A DNA stretch of 64,000 nt from Albidovulum sp. Its GTDB lineage: Bacteria; Pseudomonadota; Alphaproteobacteria; Rhodobacterales; Rhodobacteraceae. Position numbers and translations under genes: made by a program. The notes under the pieces are model-generated. The model was given only the letters and a program-made list of their open reading frames with translations, had not been told where the DNA came from and did not search any database. The DNA is taken from the NCBI GenBank assembly GCA_020637635.1, contig JACKKB010000006.1, positions 204,770-268,769 of the forward strand, read 5' to 3'. Below are positions 32,140 through 40,030 of this stretch, one piece after another (within the stretch, counting starts at the first letter, position 1; every line of letters starts with the position of its first letter).

Positions 32140-33386
32140 CCCACAACCTCCGCCGTCTCCAATACCGCGTGCAGGAGCACATCCGTCCCCGCCGCCGCCC
32201 ACTCGGGCGAAATCTCCTCGGCCTCGTTGTGGCTCAGCCCGTCGACGCAGGGGCAGAAGATCATTGCGGTCGGCGCCACGTCGTTGATCCAGCAGGCGTC
32301 GTGGCCGGCGCCCGAGACGATGTCCATATGGCTGTAGCCGAGCCGCTCGGCCGCGTTCCGCACCGCCGCGACACAGGTCTCGTCGAAGGCCGGCGGCTCG
32401 AACTGGCCCGAGATCTTGTGCTCGAACCCGACCCCGATCCCTTCGCAGATGCCCGGCGCGCGGTCGTAGAACTCCTGCTCCATCGCGTGCAGCTTCTCGG
32501 GCAGGTGCGAGCGGAAATCGACGGTGAAGACGACCTTGCCCGGGATCACGTTGCGGCTGTTGGGATAGACGTCGACATGACCGATGGCGCCGACCGCGCC
32601 CGGCTGGTGCTTCATGGCGATCTCGTGGACCAGCTCGGTCAGAAGCGCGAGGCCCCTTCCGGCGTTCCGGCGCATGTGCATCGGGGTCGATCCGGTATGG
32701 CTTTCCTTGCCGGTCACCGTGCATTCGATCCAGCGCAGCCCCTGCCCGTGGGTCACGACGCCGATATCCCTGCCCTCGGCCTCGAGGATCGGGCCCTGTT
32801 CGATGTGCAGCTCGAAGAGCGCATGGATCTTGCGGCCGCCCGGCCTTTCGTCGCCGACCCAGCCGATCCGCTTCAGCTCGTCGCCGAATTTCCTGCCGTC
32901 GTGATCGACGCGATCGTAGGCCCAGTCGAGCGTGTGCCGCCCGGCGAAGACCCCGCTCGCGAGCATGGCGGGGGCAAAGCGCGTGCCCTCCTCGTTGGTC
33001 CAGTTCACCACCACGATCGGGTGCTTCGTCCGGATGCCGAGGTCGTTCATGGTGCGCACGCATTCCAGCGCACCGAGGACGCCGAGGACGCCGTCATACT
33101 TGCCGCCGGTCGGCTGGGTATCGAGATGGCTGCCCATGTAGACCGGGGCGGCGGCGGGATCCTCGCCCTCGCGCCGGGCGAACATCGTTCCCATCTGGTC
33201 AACAGCCATGGTCATGCCGGCCGCCTCGCACCAGCGCTGGAAGAGCCGGCGCCCCTCGGCATCGGCGTCGGTCAGCGTCTGGCGGTTGTTGCCGCCGGCG
33301 ACTCCGGGGCCGATCTTCGCCATCTCCATGAGGCTGTCCCAGAGACGCGCGGGGTCGATCCTGAGGTTTTCTCCGGCGGCGGGCAT
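32136..33386 (-). CDS. hyuC: beta-ureidopropionase / N-carbamoyl amino acid amidohydrolase (M20 family)
   Basis: 416 residues. Hydrolyses N-carbamoyl-beta-alanine (or the 2-methyl analogue) to beta-alanine, CO2 and ammonia, the third step of the pathway. Di-metal site residues of the allantoate amidohydrolase/carbamoylase group are visible: MGSHLDTQPTGGKYDGVLG, WTNEEGTRF, LFELHIEQGP and GAGHDACWI. GGNNRQTLTDAD near residue 32 is typical of the family. First gene of the operon that runs to 26319. Its promoter region carries two RutR-like palindromes shared with the divergent TetR gene. AGGAGT before ATG 33386. Confidence 0.93.
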   Translation of the reverse strand: MPAAGENLRIDPARLWDSLMEMAKIGPGVAGGNNRQTLTDADAEGRRLFQRWCEAAGMTMAVDQMGTMFARREGEDPAAAPVYMGSHLDTQPTGGKYDGVLGVLGALECVRTMNDLGIRTKHPIVVVNWTNEEGTRFAPAMLASGVFAGRHTLDWAYDRVDHDGRKFGDELKRIGWVGDERPGGRKIHALFELHIEQGPILEAEGRDIGVVTHGQGLRWIECTVTGKESHTGSTPMHMRRNAGRGLALLTELVHEIAMKHQPGAVGAIGHVDVYPNSRNVIPGKVVFTVDFRSHLPEKLHAMEQEFYDRAPGICEGIGVGFEHKISGQFEPPAFDETCVAAVRNAAERLGYSHMDIVSGAGHDACWINDVAPTAMIFCPCVDGLSHNEAEEISPEWAAAGTDVLLHAVLETAEVVG

Positions 33387-33443
33387 GGTATACTCCTGTC
33401 AGTCTGGACGGGGTCTTCATGCCCCTTGCGACGAGTCGTTTTC

Positions 33444-33457
33444 TGACCGTATGGTCA
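33444..33457. promoter_or_regulatory. RutR-like operator 1
   Basis: TGACCGTATGGTCA is a palindrome with GACC/GGTC arms, close to the E. coli RutR consensus TTGACCA-NN-TGGTCAA. It lies 58 bp upstream of hyuC, in the divergent region. Confidence 0.7.
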
Positions 33458-33477
33458 AGGTTGAGAGCACCACAGCC

Positions 33478-33491
33478 CGACCATACGGTCA
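33478..33491. promoter_or_regulatory. RutR-like operator 2
   Basis: CGACCATACGGTCA, a second copy on the opposite strand sense, centred 34 bp (about three helix turns) from operator 1 and 20 bp before the TetR start. A possible promoter for that TetR gene (TTGAGA 33461, 17 bp, TACGGT 33484) has its -10 inside this site. Confidence 0.7.
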
Positions 33492-33510
33492 ACCTGAATC
33501 TGGGGTCCCG

Positions 33511-34161
33511 ATGAGCGCGCCGGAACGACTGACGAAACGCGACGCGACACGGCGCGAGAACGAGCGCGTGATCCTCGAGGCGGCCGAGAAGGTCTTTGCC
33601 GAGGCCGGCTTCGGCGGCGCGACGATGCAGCTCATCGCCGACATGGCGGGGCTGCCGAAGGCCAACCTGCACTACTATTTCCCGACCAAGGAGGAACTTT
33701 ATCGCAAGGTCGTGAGCCGGATCTTCGAGATCTGGCTGCGCGCGGCGGCGTGTTTCGACGCCGCCCCCGGCCCGGTCGAGGGCATCGGCGCCTATGTCGA
33801 GGCCAAGATGGAGATCTCGCGGCGCCATCCGCACGGCTCCAAGGTCTGGGCGAGCGAGGTGATGCACGGCGCCCCGGTGATCCAGGACTATCTCGAAACG
33901 ACGCTGCGCGACTGGACTGCGGGACGGGCGGCGGTGATCCGGCGCTGGATCGCCGAGGGCAAGATGGCGCCGGTCGATCCGCACCACCTGCTCTACATGC
34001 TCTGGGCGACGACCCAGCACTATGCCGATTTCGGCCACCAGATCGAGACGCTGAATGGTGGCCGGCCGCTTTCGGACCGCCAGTGGCAGGCGGCAACCGC
34101 GAGCGTGAAGCGGATCATCCTCGGCGGCATCGGGGCTGTGGCCACGGGCACCGATTTGTGA
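33511..34161 (+). CDS. TetR-family regulator, RutR paralogue
   Basis: 216 residues. N-terminal HTH (ILEAAEKVFAEAGFGGATMQLIADMAGLPKANLHYYFPTKEELY) and a RutR-type ligand domain with KMEISRRHPHGSKVWASEVMHGAP and LWATTQHYADFGHQIE. It is clearly related to the RutR-like protein at 35155, but the helix has LPKANLHYYF instead of the RutR LSKxNLLYYF. It faces hyuC across two RutR-like operators, so it probably represses the uptake/degradation operon and itself. Start ATG 33511; the ribosome site is weak (GGGG). Confidence 0.88.
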   Translation: MSAPERLTKRDATRRENERVILEAAEKVFAEAGFGGATMQLIADMAGLPKANLHYYFPTKEELYRKVVSRIFEIWLRAAACFDAAPGPVEGIGAYVEAKMEISRRHPHGSKVWASEVMHGAPVIQDYLETTLRDWTAGRAAVIRRWIAEGKMAPVDPHHLLYMLWATTQHYADFGHQIETLNGGRPLSDRQWQAATASVKRIILGGIGAVATGTDL

Positions 34162-34215
34162 ACGTCCGGAGACAATTCTGTTGACGCTCCGGCCGTTTGA
34201 GGCCCCAATTCCCGC

Positions 34216-35130
34216 ATGACGTTTCGGACGGTGGAGACAGAGACGCGGCGGTCGATCCGGCAGGCACGGGTCTTTCACGGGCTTCGCGCCCGGCTTCTCT
34301 ATGCCGTGATCGGCTGGCTCACGCGCCATGCCACGCACCTGACCTTCATGAACTACGGCTATGCCGGCGCGCTGCCGGCCCCGCTGAGGCCCGAGGACGA
34401 GGCGCAGCGGATCCCGGCGCAGCTCTATCATGCCGTCGCGGGCCAGGCCGACCTTCGCGGTCGCCGGGTGCTCGATGTCGGCACCGGGCGCGGAGGCGGC
34501 GCGCGCCACGTGCAGGTCTATTTCGGCCCGCAAAGCACGACGGGTTGCGATCTGACGGCGGGCATCCTCGACTTCTGCCGGCGCGTGCATCGACATGTTC
34601 CCGGGCTCGACTTCGTGGCCTCGGACGCGATGGCGCTGCCGTTCGCGGCGGCGAGCTTCGATGCCGTCCTCAGTGTCGAGAGCGCCCATTGCTACCCCGA
34701 GCGGGAGCGATTCTTCGCCGAGGCGGCGCGGGTCCTGACCCCGGGCGGTGTCTTCCTGTTCGCCGATTTCACCCCGGCCGACACCCGCGAGGCGCCCGGC
34801 GCCTGGCTTGCACGGACCAAGGCCGAACTTGCCCGGGCAGGATTCGAGAGGATCTGCTTCGAGGACATCACCGCGGGCGTGGTGCGCGGGCTCGCGGCCG
34901 ACAGCGACCGGCGCTGCGCCGAGATTGAGCGCCGCTTTCCGCGTGGCACGCGACGGCTGGCGCGGCTTTGGGCGGGAACGACGGAAAGCTGGATCTACGA
35001 CGATTTCCGCGGGGGTCGGCGGCGCTACTACCGGGGCCGGATGGAGCGCGCCGGCGCCCTGCCGGAACGCCACGCGCGCCCGGCCCGCGTCGATTATGGT
35101 TTGACCGCGGAGTTGGAGCCAACTACCTGA
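34216..35130 (+). CDS. class I SAM-dependent methyltransferase
   Basis: 304 residues. Motif I is VLDVGTGRGGGARH, with an acidic residue at the end of strand 2 (TGCDLTAGIL) and a post-motif II SFDAVLSVESAHCYP. The N-terminus FMNYGYAG and this overall form resemble methyltransferases acting on polyketide, lipid or sterol-like substrates; no substrate can be assigned. It lies between two RutR-family TetR genes, 54 bp after one and 24 bp before the other, all on the plus strand. Whether it takes part in pyrimidine metabolism is unknown. Confidence 0.85.
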   Translation: MTFRTVETETRRSIRQARVFHGLRARLLYAVIGWLTRHATHLTFMNYGYAGALPAPLRPEDEAQRIPAQLYHAVAGQADLRGRRVLDVGTGRGGGARHVQVYFGPQSTTGCDLTAGILDFCRRVHRHVPGLDFVASDAMALPFAAASFDAVLSVESAHCYPERERFFAEAARVLTPGGVFLFADFTPADTREAPGAWLARTKAELARAGFERICFEDITAGVVRGLAADSDRRCAEIERRFPRGTRRLARLWAGTTESWIYDDFRGGRRRYYRGRMERAGALPERHARPARVDYGLTAELEPTT

Positions 35131-35154
35131 CAGGAAGGCAGTCAGGAGGGGACC

Positions 35155-35778
35155 TTGGCCGAACCGACGCCGGCCGCGCGGCCGCTTACCCGGATTCAGC
35201 AGAAGAACCGCGAGACGATCCTCAACGCGGCGCTCGACGTCTTCTCGCAGCATGGCTTCCGCGGCGCCACGCTCGACCAGATCGCCGAGGTCTCGGGGCT
35301 CTCGAAGCCGAACCTGCTTTACTACTTCCCCTCCAAGGAAGAGATCCACGCCCAGCTTCTGGCGACGCTCATGGACACCTGGCTGGCCCCGCTCAGGGCG
35401 CTCGATCCCGGGGGCGACCCGGTTGCGGAGGTGCTGGCCTATGTGCACCGCAAGCTGGAGCTCAGCCGCGACTATCCGCGCGAAAGCCGGCTTTTCGCCA
35501 ACGAGGTGCTGCAGGGCGCGCCACGGATCATGGCGGGTCTCGCGGGCGATCTGAAGCGGCTCGTCGACGACAAGTCCGAGGTGCTGCGGCGCTGGATGGA
35601 AGAGGGGCGGCTTGCCGAACTGCCGCCGCATCACCTGATCTTCTCGATCTGGGCGCTGACCCAGCACTATGCCGATTTCGACGTGCAGGTGCGTGCGGTT
35701 CTCGGGCCCGGCCACGATCCCTACGCCGAGGCGGACCGCTTCCTCGACACGCTCTTTCGCAGGCTTCTCGTGCCCTAG
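35155..35778 (+). CDS. rutR: RutR-type TetR regulator of pyrimidine use
   Basis: 207 residues. It aligns with E. coli RutR nearly throughout from memory: ILNAALDVFSQHGFRGATLDQIAEVSGLSK, NLLYYFPSKEEIHAQLL, WLAPLRALDP, KLELSRDYPRESRLFANEVLQGAP, LVDDKSEVLRRWMEEGRLAELPPHHLIFSIWALTQHYADF. RutR binds uracil or thymine and leaves its operators. The start is TTG 35155 with a very strong AGGAGGGG site 5 bp upstream; there is no in-frame ATG near. Its stop (CTAG) overlaps the stop of the convergent small membrane protein gene. Confidence 0.9.
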   Translation: MAEPTPAARPLTRIQQKNRETILNAALDVFSQHGFRGATLDQIAEVSGLSKPNLLYYFPSKEEIHAQLLATLMDTWLAPLRALDPGGDPVAEVLAYVHRKLELSRDYPRESRLFANEVLQGAPRIMAGLAGDLKRLVDDKSEVLRRWMEEGRLAELPPHHLIFSIWALTQHYADFDVQVRAVLGPGHDPYAEADRFLDTLFRRLLVP

Positions 35779-36062
35779 CGGCGCCGCTCGGCCCAGCGGC
35801 GGTAGCGCACCGTGATCTCGGATTCGAAGATCTTGAAGCCGAGCCAGTTGATCAGCACGACGGTACCGTAGAGCGCCAGTTCGGCCGTCTGCCAGAGCGC
35901 GCCGAGGCGCACCGCGTCCCAGCCGCCGCTGCGCAGGAAGCGAAGGTTGGCCATCGCATGGACAAAGAGGTTGATCGAGGCAAAGGCCAGCACGGTCGCC
36001 GTCATGCCTGCGCCGAGAAAGACGAGGGCCAGGGGCCACCGGGTGATGTTGACGATCTGCAT
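35775..36062 (-). CDS. small membrane protein, 95 aa, hypothetical
   Basis: Two or three hydrophobic segments: WPLALVFLGAGMTATVLAFASINLFVHAMANL and LWQTAELALYGTVVLINWLGF, then a basic end (RYRRWAERRR). It lies 49 bp after preA on the same strand and may be co-transcribed as the last gene of the preT operon. GGAAG upstream of ATG 36062. No family recognised. Confidence 0.6.
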   Translation of the reverse strand: MQIVNITRWPLALVFLGAGMTATVLAFASINLFVHAMANLRFLRSGGWDAVRLGALWQTAELALYGTVVLINWLGFKIFESEITVRYRRWAERRR

Positions 36063-36111
36063 GTGCCGCTTCCGCCGGCGAGGATGCCGGCGGCGGCGTG
36101 CCGGCGCAAGA

Positions 36112-37416
36112 CTATTCGGCCGCCTTCACCGCCATCGGATTGTTCGGATGCGTGGTCCAGTTGGCATAGTCGCCGACCTTGCGCCCGGTGCGCGGATCGG
36201 TCTCGCCCTTCTTCAGCGGCCGCATGGTGATGCAGTTGTCGACCGGGCACACGTCGATGCAGAGGTTGCAGGCGACGCATTCGGCATCGTTCACCTCGAA
36301 GGTCCTGCCCTCCTTCATCCAGATCGCCTGATGCGAGGTATCCTCGCAGGCGGCAAAGCAGCGGCCGCATTTTATGCAGAGATCCTGGTCGATCTCGGCC
36401 TTGGTGACGTAGTTGAGATTGAGCTGGTTCCAGTCGGTCACGTTCGGAACCGCCCGGCCGACCAGATCGGCGGTGCCGCCAAGGCCCTTTTCATCGAGAT
36501 ATTGCGACAGACCGGAGATCATCTCCTGCACGATCTTGAAGCCGTAGGTCATCGCGGCCGTGCAGACCTGCACATTGCCCGCCCCGAGGGCGAGGAACTC
36601 CGCCGCGTCGCGCCATGTCGTGACGCCGCCGATGCCCGAGATCGGCAGTCCCCGCGTCTCGGGATTCCGCGCGATCTCCGACACCATGCTGAGCGCGATG
36701 GGCTTCACCGCGGGCCCGCAATAGCCGCCATGCGCGCCCTTGCCGTCGATCGTCGGTTCGGGGGCGAAACTGTCGAGGTTCACGCTGGTGATGGAGTTGA
36801 TCGTGTTGATGAGGCTGACCGCATCCGCGCCGCCGCGCCTGGCCGCCTCGGCCGGTCTGCGAATGTCCGAGATATTGGGCGTCAGCTTGACGATGCAGGG
36901 CATGCGGGAATACTGCTTCACCCAGCGCGTCACCATCTCGATGTATTCCGGCACCTGCCCCACGGCCGAGCCCATGCCGCGTTCGCTCATCCCGTGCGGG
37001 CAGCCGAAGTTCAGCTCCACCCCGTCGGCGCCGGTATCCTCGATGCGCATCAGGATGTCCTTCCAGCTCTCCTCGTCGCAGGGCACCATGAGCGAGATCA
37101 CCAGCGCCCGGTCGGGCCAGTCGCGCTTCACGCGGCGGATCTCGTCGAGGTTGGTCTGCAGCGGCCGGTCGGTGATCAGCTCGATGTTGTTCAACCCCAG
37201 CAGCCGCCGGTCCGCGCCCCAGATGGCGCCATAGCGGGGGCCGTTCACGTTCACGATCGGCGGGCCCTCGGAACCGAGCGTCTTCCACACGACCCCGCCC
37301 CAACCGGCCTCGAAGGCGCGGCGGACGTTGTATTCCTTGTCGGTGGGCGGCGCCGAGGCCAGCCAGAAGGGGTTGGGCGAGGTGATGCCGATGAAAGTCG
37401 TCGTCAGGTTGGCCAA
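36112..37416 (-). CDS. preA: NAD-dependent dihydropyrimidine dehydrogenase, PreA subunit
   Basis: 434 residues. Reduces uracil/thymine to the dihydro form (first step) together with PreT. Residues 1-330 form an FMN TIM barrel related to dihydroorotate dehydrogenase (SNPFWLASAPPT-like start, VELNFGCPHGMSERGMGSAVGQVPEY, SLINTINSITSVNLDSF, ISGIGGVTTWRDAAEFLALGA). The C-terminal ferredoxin part has CIKCGRCFAAC and CVACNLCIDVCPVDNC for two [4Fe-4S] clusters. It starts with TTG 37416, with GGAG about 9 bp upstream, one base after the GFA gene stop. I see no nearer ATG consistent with the conserved N-terminus. Confidence 0.95.
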   Translation of the reverse strand: MANLTTTFIGITSPNPFWLASAPPTDKEYNVRRAFEAGWGGVVWKTLGSEGPPIVNVNGPRYGAIWGADRRLLGLNNIELITDRPLQTNLDEIRRVKRDWPDRALVISLMVPCDEESWKDILMRIEDTGADGVELNFGCPHGMSERGMGSAVGQVPEYIEMVTRWVKQYSRMPCIVKLTPNISDIRRPAEAARRGGADAVSLINTINSITSVNLDSFAPEPTIDGKGAHGGYCGPAVKPIALSMVSEIARNPETRGLPISGIGGVTTWRDAAEFLALGAGNVQVCTAAMTYGFKIVQEMISGLSQYLDEKGLGGTADLVGRAVPNVTDWNQLNLNYVTKAEIDQDLCIKCGRCFAACEDTSHQAIWMKEGRTFEVNDAECVACNLCIDVCPVDNCITMRPLKKGETDPRTGRKVGDYANWTTHPNNPMAVKAAE

Positions 37417-37417
37417 G

Positions 37418-37882
37418 TCAGCTCTCCTTCAGAGTTGCGGCAAATCCCGCAATGAGCCCCGGATACTCTTCGGGCGACGGGAATTTCGGGTAGCTATGCG
37501 GCGCGCCGGTCTGTGCCCAGGGAAGCTTTTCGGAAACGTAGGTCTCGATGAAGGGCGCGAACCAGGCGGTATCGTCCAGCATCACCGCGCGCAGGTTCAC
37601 GAAGGGCCGGGCTTCGTCGAAGGTGGTGAAGACCCAGCCATGGCAGTCCGGGCAGTGGTGGTGGTGGATGTCTGGCCCCTTGAGTCCGCCGATGACGGGC
37701 GTGCCCGCGATCACCGCGAATCCGTCCAGCGGGATCATCGCGGTGGTGGAAAAGGCGCTGCCCGACATGCGCTGACACCCGGTGCAATGGCAGGCCGACG
37801 TCACGATCGGCTGGCGGGTCACGCGAAAGCGCAGCCCGCCGCAGCGGCAGCCGCCTTCAGCCGGAAGGGTCATCGGTCGCAT
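37418..37882 (-). CDS. GFA family (Gfa/CENP-V) zinc protein
   Basis: 154 residues with the family's cysteine pattern: GGCRCGGLRF, CHCTGCQRMSG and HCPDCHGW, which bind two zinc ions. Named for glutathione-dependent formaldehyde activation, though many members are not proven to do this. It lies between preT (46-bp gap) and preA (1-bp gap) in the same operon, so it should be made with dihydropyrimidine dehydrogenase. Its role there is unknown. Confidence 0.9.
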   Translation of the reverse strand: MRPMTLPAEGGCRCGGLRFRVTRQPIVTSACHCTGCQRMSGSAFSTTAMIPLDGFAVIAGTPVIGGLKGPDIHHHHCPDCHGWVFTTFDEARPFVNLRAVMLDDTAWFAPFIETYVSEKLPWAQTGAPHSYPKFPSPEEYPGLIAGFAATLKES

Positions 37883-37928
37883 GGTGTCCCCGGCCCCTCT
37901 CGTGGCGGCAGATGCGGCCCTGCGTGGG

Positions 37929-39275
37929 TCATGGCATCAGGCTCGCGTGGATGTCCTCGGCGGCATCGCGGCCCTCGGCGACCGCCGTCACCGTCAGGTC
38001 CTCGCCGCCCTCGGCGCCGTCACCGGCCGCCCAGACGCCGGGCAGGCTCGTCCGTCCCGCGCCCGTCACGGCGATCTTGCCGCCCTCGATCCGCACTCCC
38101 TCGGGCGCGCCGTCAAGCGTCTGGCCGATGGCCTTCATCACCTGATCGGCCTTCAGCCGGAAGGTTTCCGCCTTGAGCGTCAGCCCCCCCGGCCCGTCCT
38201 CGGTATAGGCGAATTCCACCTCCTGCGCGGCGCCGTTGCCATGCACCCGCACGGGGGCGGCGCCGTGGATGATCCGCACCCCGACCGACGCCGCGTGGTC
38301 CTGTTCATGCGCCGAGGCCGACATCTTCGCCCGCCCGCGGCGATAGACGATGGTCACGCTCTCGGCGCCGAGGAGCTTCGACTGCACGGCGGCATCGACC
38401 GCCGTCATGCCGCCGCCGATGACCACGACATTGCGACCGACCGGGATCGACGCGCGGTCCGGCGCCTGACGCAGCGCGGCGATGAAATCGACCGCATTCA
38501 CCACGTTTCCGAGCCCCTCGCCCTCGGCGCGCAGGGCGTTCACGCCGGCCAGCCCGATCGCGAGCACAACCGCGTCGTGGTCCTTGCGCAGCGTGGCGAG
38601 CGACAGGTCGGCGCCGAGCTTTCTGCCGTGCTCGACCGTGATCCCGCCGATCTGCATCAGCCAGGCGACCTCGGCCTGGGCAAAGCCGCCCGGCGTCTTG
38701 TAGCTCGCGATCCCGTATTCGTTCAGGCCCCCCGGCTTCGGCCGGGCATCGAAAAGCGTCACCGCATGGCCCTTCATCGCCAGGCGATGGGCGGCGGCAA
38801 GTCCGGCCGGGCCGGCGCCGACGACCGCGATGCTCTTGCCGGTGTCGGCGGCGCGGGTGAAGGGATGCACGCCGGTCTCGATCAGGCGGTCGGTGGCGAA
38901 GCGCTGCAGCCGGCCGATCTCGACCGGCTTGCCCTCGGCCGCCTCGCGCACGCAGGCCTCTTCGCAGAGCTGTTCGGTCGGGCAGACCCTGGCGCACATG
39001 CCGCCAAGGATGTTCTGCGAAAAGATCGTCTTCGCCGCCGCCTCGGGCGTGCCCGTGGCGATCTGGCGGATGAAGAGCGGGATGTCGATCGCGGTCGGAC
39101 AGGCGGTGATGCAGGGCGCATCATGACAGAAATAGCATCGGTCCGCCGCCACCCGGGCCTCGTGGCCGTCAAGGCGCGGGGCGATGTCGGCGAAGTTCCG
39201 GGCATAGTCCTCGTCGCTCAGCCGGCCGGCGGCGACACCGGGCGTCAGCTGGCTGTTGGTCGCGCTTGTGCTCAC
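37929..39275 (-). CDS. preT: dihydropyrimidine dehydrogenase, PreT subunit
   Basis: 448 residues. Takes electrons from NAD(P)H via FAD and Fe-S clusters to PreA. The N-terminal cysteines CYFCHDAPCITACPTAIDIP and GGMCARVCPTEQLCEEAC belong to the GltD-like iron-sulfur domain. The FAD-binding motif is VVGAGPAGLAAAHRLA and the pyridine nucleotide motif VVIGGGMTAVDAA. C-terminal GVWAAGDGAEGG fits. The start is GTG 39275 with GGGAGG upstream. First gene of the preT-GFA-preA row. A palindrome at 39328 lies in its promoter region. Confidence 0.94.
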   Translation of the reverse strand: MSTSATNSQLTPGVAAGRLSDEDYARNFADIAPRLDGHEARVAADRCYFCHDAPCITACPTAIDIPLFIRQIATGTPEAAAKTIFSQNILGGMCARVCPTEQLCEEACVREAAEGKPVEIGRLQRFATDRLIETGVHPFTRAADTGKSIAVVGAGPAGLAAAHRLAMKGHAVTLFDARPKPGGLNEYGIASYKTPGGFAQAEVAWLMQIGGITVEHGRKLGADLSLATLRKDHDAVVLAIGLAGVNALRAEGEGLGNVVNAVDFIAALRQAPDRASIPVGRNVVVIGGGMTAVDAAVQSKLLGAESVTIVYRRGRAKMSASAHEQDHAASVGVRIIHGAAPVRVHGNGAAQEVEFAYTEDGPGGLTLKAETFRLKADQVMKAIGQTLDGAPEGVRIEGGKIAVTGAGRTSLPGVWAAGDGAEGGEDLTVTAVAEGRDAAEDIHASLMP

Positions 39276-39327
39276 GCTCGGGCCTCCCTTGGCGATGCGT
39301 TGTGCGAAGGCTGCCAGCGAATCAATT

Positions 39328-39345
39328 TTTTATCAACTGGTAAAA
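39328..39345. promoter_or_regulatory. palindrome upstream of preT, candidate operator
   Basis: TTTTATCAACTGGTAAAA: an 18-bp near-perfect inverted repeat (TTTTA-n-CA/TG-n-TAAAA), 53 bp before the preT start, in an AT-rich patch that stands out from its surroundings. It differs from the GACC/GGTC RutR-like sites, so another regulator, or RutR with a different site, may bind. Confidence 0.5.
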
Positions 39346-39441
39346 CATTTCCCGCCCGCCCTCGGGGGGCTGTCGCGCGGCACCAGGGGGAACCGGCGGG
39401 GCCGCTCGGGGTCGGCGAAGGACGGCCCGGGAAACTCGCGC

Positions 39442-39470
39442 TTTCCAGCCCGGCGCCGAGCGCGTATAAG
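39442..39470 (+). promoter_or_regulatory. candidate sigma70 promoter of accBC
   Basis: TTTCCA (39442-39447), 17 bp, TATAAG (39465-39470). The -10 matches 5 of 6 and the -35 matches 4 of 6 bases. Start of transcription near 39477 would leave a leader of about 50 nt before accB. Confidence 0.5.
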
Positions 39471-39525
39471 CAGGCCAGAGCACGGCCCGCGCCAAGACGG
39501 GCGGACGAGACCACCCGAGGAGTCC

Positions 39526-40023
39526 ATGACCAAAACCCCCCACGATGGCGACGTCGCCTTCATCGAGGCGCTCGCAGAGCTTCTGAACAAGAACGGCCTG
39601 GCCGAGCTTAGCGTCAAGCGCGACTACGGCGAAAACGACAGCCTCAACGTGAGGGTTTCGAAATACGTGTCCCGCGCGGCGCCCGCGGCCCCGGCGGCAC
39701 CGGTACCTGCCGCGGCCCCCGCCGCAGTCGCCGCGGCTGCCCCCGTAGGTTCGGCCGCGCCGGCAGATCCGGCCGATCCGGCCTCCCATCCCGGGGCCGT
39801 CACCTCGCCCATGGTCGGCACCGTCTATCTCTCGCCCGAACCCGGCTCCGAACCCTTCGTGACCGTCGGGGCCAGCGTCAAGGAAGGCCAGACGGTGCTC
39901 ATCGTCGAGGCGATGAAGACGATGAACCACATTCCCGCGCCCCGGGCCGGCACCGTCAGGCGGATCCTCGTCGAGGACGGGAGCCCGGTGGAATACGGCG
40001 CGCCGCTCCTGATCGTGGAGTGA
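39526..40023 (+). CDS. accB: biotin carboxyl carrier protein of acetyl-CoA carboxylase
   Basis: 165 residues. Carries biotin between AccC and AccAD in the first step of fatty acid synthesis. The C-terminal biotinyl domain has the lysine in VEAMKTMNHIPAP and the thumb region around SPEPGSEPFVTVG; the middle is an Ala/Pro linker (residues about 44-85), as usual. ATG 39526 has GAGGAG 5 bp upstream. accC follows after 7 bp. Confidence 0.96.
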   Translation: MTKTPHDGDVAFIEALAELLNKNGLAELSVKRDYGENDSLNVRVSKYVSRAAPAAPAAPVPAAAPAAVAAAAPVGSAAPADPADPASHPGAVTSPMVGTVYLSPEPGSEPFVTVGASVKEGQTVLIVEAMKTMNHIPAPRAGTVRRILVEDGSPVEYGAPLLIVE

Positions 40024-40030
40024 GGCGCAG

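Noticed and set aside
33199..36039. Minus-strand open frame of 946 codons opposite the TetR and methyltransferase genes
   Set aside because: The plus-strand genes have conserved HTH and SAM motifs, and the minus frame shows none.
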